Part shown: piece after piece, positions 62,440 through 64,000 of the stretch
Numbering within the stretch: the stretch's first letter is position 1
Layout of the letters: every line of letters starts with the position of its first letter
Assembly (NCBI GenBank): GCA_020002185.1
Contig: CM034538.1
Location: 64,814,005 to 64,878,004, forward strand
DNA: 64,000 nucleotides
DNA from: Paraescarpia echinospica
Lineage: Eukaryota > Annelida > Polychaeta > Sabellida > Siboglinidae
Reading direction: 5' to 3'
The notes under the pieces: model-generated
Databases searched by the model: none
Told to the model about the DNA's origin: nothing
The model's input: the letters and a program-made list of their open reading frames with translations, nothing else
Position numbers and translations under genes: made by a program

Positions 62440-63990
62440 ACCAAAGTACTAGTTCCACTTTGTCTTTTGGTCTTACCAGTGACCTCTTGATGGTGTTGTG
62501 AGGTTTCTGTGTTGTGTCCACTTTGTATTTCTTTATGATCCGTGATGTGGATTCGGATAATCCTTGGACATACGGAAGTACCACCATGCCTTTGCCCTTG
62601 TCTTTTTCTACAGTTTTCTTCCTGATGTTGGCTTCATTCTTTTGTTTCATCTTTCTCTGTACCGTTGATATGGTCCACTGATACCCGCATATCTTTAGGA
62701 CTTATTTGATATGTTCTCTTTCTTTGTGTTTATCTTCCTCCTCTGTGACAAGCGTTTCACATCTGTAGTGTAGCGTACGGATCACTCCCACCTTCTGGTG
62801 TAATTGATGATATGAGGAGAAATTTTTATATTGGTCCGTGTGGGTACTCTTTCGGAAGATCAGAAGTTTCACCTCCCCGATTCCTTTCTGACTAGTAATG
62901 TGTCTAAAAATGGCATCTTTCCTTACGTTTCCCTTTCGTGTGTGAATGTTATGCTGTTAGTTTCATCCACTGTGTTAAGATGGTCGGTCAGATGTTGTGT
63001 CTTACCTGCCTTTACAACTTCGAAAATGTCATCAACATAGCGTTTCCACATTCTTGGTTTACATGTGACAGGGGCTGTGGTGATGGCCTCTTTTTCGAGA
63101 TGTTCCATGAAGAGATTGGCGACAATGGGGGACACAGGGCTACCCATGGCTGTACCAAATTTATGTTGGTATACAGTGTTTCTGAATGTGAAGTAGGTTG
63201 TGTTCAGAACAAAGTCCAATAGTTCCATAATATCTTCTATTTCCAGTCTCGTCCGGTCTGCTAATGTGGCGTCATTCTGTAGTCTGGTCTTGATTATCTC
63301 CATTGTCTTCGGTACAGTTGTGTTCGTGAACAGAGACACGAAATCGTGGGAGGTAAACATTTCGTCTTCGTGTAGCGTCATTGATTTCAGTTCCTCTGCC
63401 AGGTGTCTTGAGTTTTTCACATTGTGTTTCGTCAGTCCTACCATAGAGCCAAGAAGATCTGCCAAGCTTCGTGACACGCTGTATGCTATTGTGCCTGAAT
63501 AGTCCACAATAGGTCTTAGGGGGTTATCTTTTTTGTGTATTTTCGGTGTACAGTACAGTCTAGGGATAGCTTCTGCTGAGGGGTAAAGGTAGTAGTACTG
63601 TTGTTCTGTGATCTTACCCTATCTGTTTAGTCTGGTGAGTGTGGCAATTAGTTTTCTCTTGTACTTAGCGGTTGGATCTGGATTCAATTTGGAGTATGTT
63701 TCCTCGTCATCTAGCATCTCATGTACTTTCTTCTCATATTGTGCTTTGTCCATTACTTCCGTGGTGTTGGCAGTTGGTTTCGTTTACCGATACCTAGTTA
63801 GTGCTTTGTGACTTTCGTTGGACTGAAAGCCGATTCGTGTTTTGTGTACAATCTTCCAACTGTGTGCGCTTAGTAAATATGTGTTTGTCAAAACGTGCTT
63901 TGTTCTTTATAAGCTTAGAAATAACAGAAGAACACACGTTAAACATGGTGCCCCGGGTGTATATGATTACACTATAGACGAAGCAGCGAT
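62440..63990 (-). mobile_element. Penelope-like element, truncated
   Basis: The minus-strand RT of a Penelope-like element of a different subfamily from that at 2,950-4,440. The 5' part runs to the window edge; no GIY-YIG domain follows at the left end, where the third LINE begins. Its 3' limit is about 62,440. Confidence 0.85.
62920..63760 (-). pseudogene. Penelope-like reverse transcriptase (minus copy)
   Basis: From 63,760: MDKAQYEKKVHEMLDDEETY, LNPDPTAKYKRKL, a stop near 63,617, then YCTPKIHKKDNPLRPIVDYS, FTSHDFVSLFTNTTVP (motif A; HDFVSLFTN), GTAMGSPVSPIVANLFMEHL (motif B) and MWKRYVDDIFEVV (catalytic YVDD) before FTHERET. YCTPKIHK-x(5)-RPIV is the signature opening of Penelope RTs. Apart from the stop near 63,617, the frame 62,923-63,507 is open. 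The continuation LPFLDT-like and connector lie in shifted frames to 62,440. Confidence 0.9.
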
Positions 63991-64000
63991 GGACAAACTG

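Overview
This window looks like intergenic or intronic DNA from a metazoan genome, probably a marine invertebrate. The grounds are spliceosomal introns in transposase genes, CR1-type non-LTR retrotransposons whose ORF1 carries zinc-binding and SGNH esterase modules, Penelope-like elements with GIY-YIG nuclease, PIF/Harbinger, Mutator-like and pogo-like DNA transposons, and (TG)n/(TA)n microsatellites. I find no bacterial operon, no rRNA gene and no convincing single-copy host gene. The species cannot be fixed from the sequence. Almost every coding segment is a transposable-element fragment, most with frameshifts or stops.

Layout. 1-2.2 kb: decayed exons of a MULE-type transposase (minus). 2.2-6.8 kb: CR1 fragments (minus) split by a Penelope-like element (plus) with RT, GIY-YIG and a hammerhead-like 3' segment. 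7.4-9.8 kb: a 90-100 bp tandem repeat, a tyrosine-recombinase fragment, a CR1 3' end and a MITE with long inverted repeats. 10,030-31,225: a composite Mutator-like element bounded by 76-bp terminal inverted repeats (one mismatch) and identical 9-bp target duplications. Inside it are minus-strand exons of a SWIM/MULE-type N-terminus (30.8-31.1 kb) and a PHD-type C-terminus (12.7-13.8 kb), a decayed RT, a hammerhead-bearing 110-bp insert, a pogo-like MITE, and a 13-kb CR1 array. In that array a CR1 3' half and a fragment of a second LINE (here E2) are tandemly repeated with a 4.0-kb period, and two junctions fuse the reading frames.

32.3-47.9 kb: three PIF/Harbinger copies (A minus, B plus, C minus). 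Copy B is split by a 6.9-kb element (36,870-43,770) with 0.3-0.4 kb terminal inverted repeats and a probable 6-bp target duplication. That element encodes an RPA70-like zinc-ribbon OB-fold protein, a Cys/His-motif protein, a single C2H2 finger and a conserved-looking protein of unknown function, and holds 28-bp and 31-bp iterated repeats. It is the best candidate here for an undescribed system. Copy A supplies the empty site for a pogo-like MITE in copy B, and copy C approximates the empty site of the 6.9-kb element.

48.6-64 kb: a CR1 fragment (plus), a decayed LINE of another family (minus), a second long but broken CR1 (plus), a third LINE with a 2A-like motif followed by a PHD-like finger (plus), and a truncated Penelope-like RT (minus) running off the right edge.

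All family assignments come from reading motifs by eye. No database search was possible, and element boundaries are estimates to about 5-20 bp unless repeats or duplications fix them.
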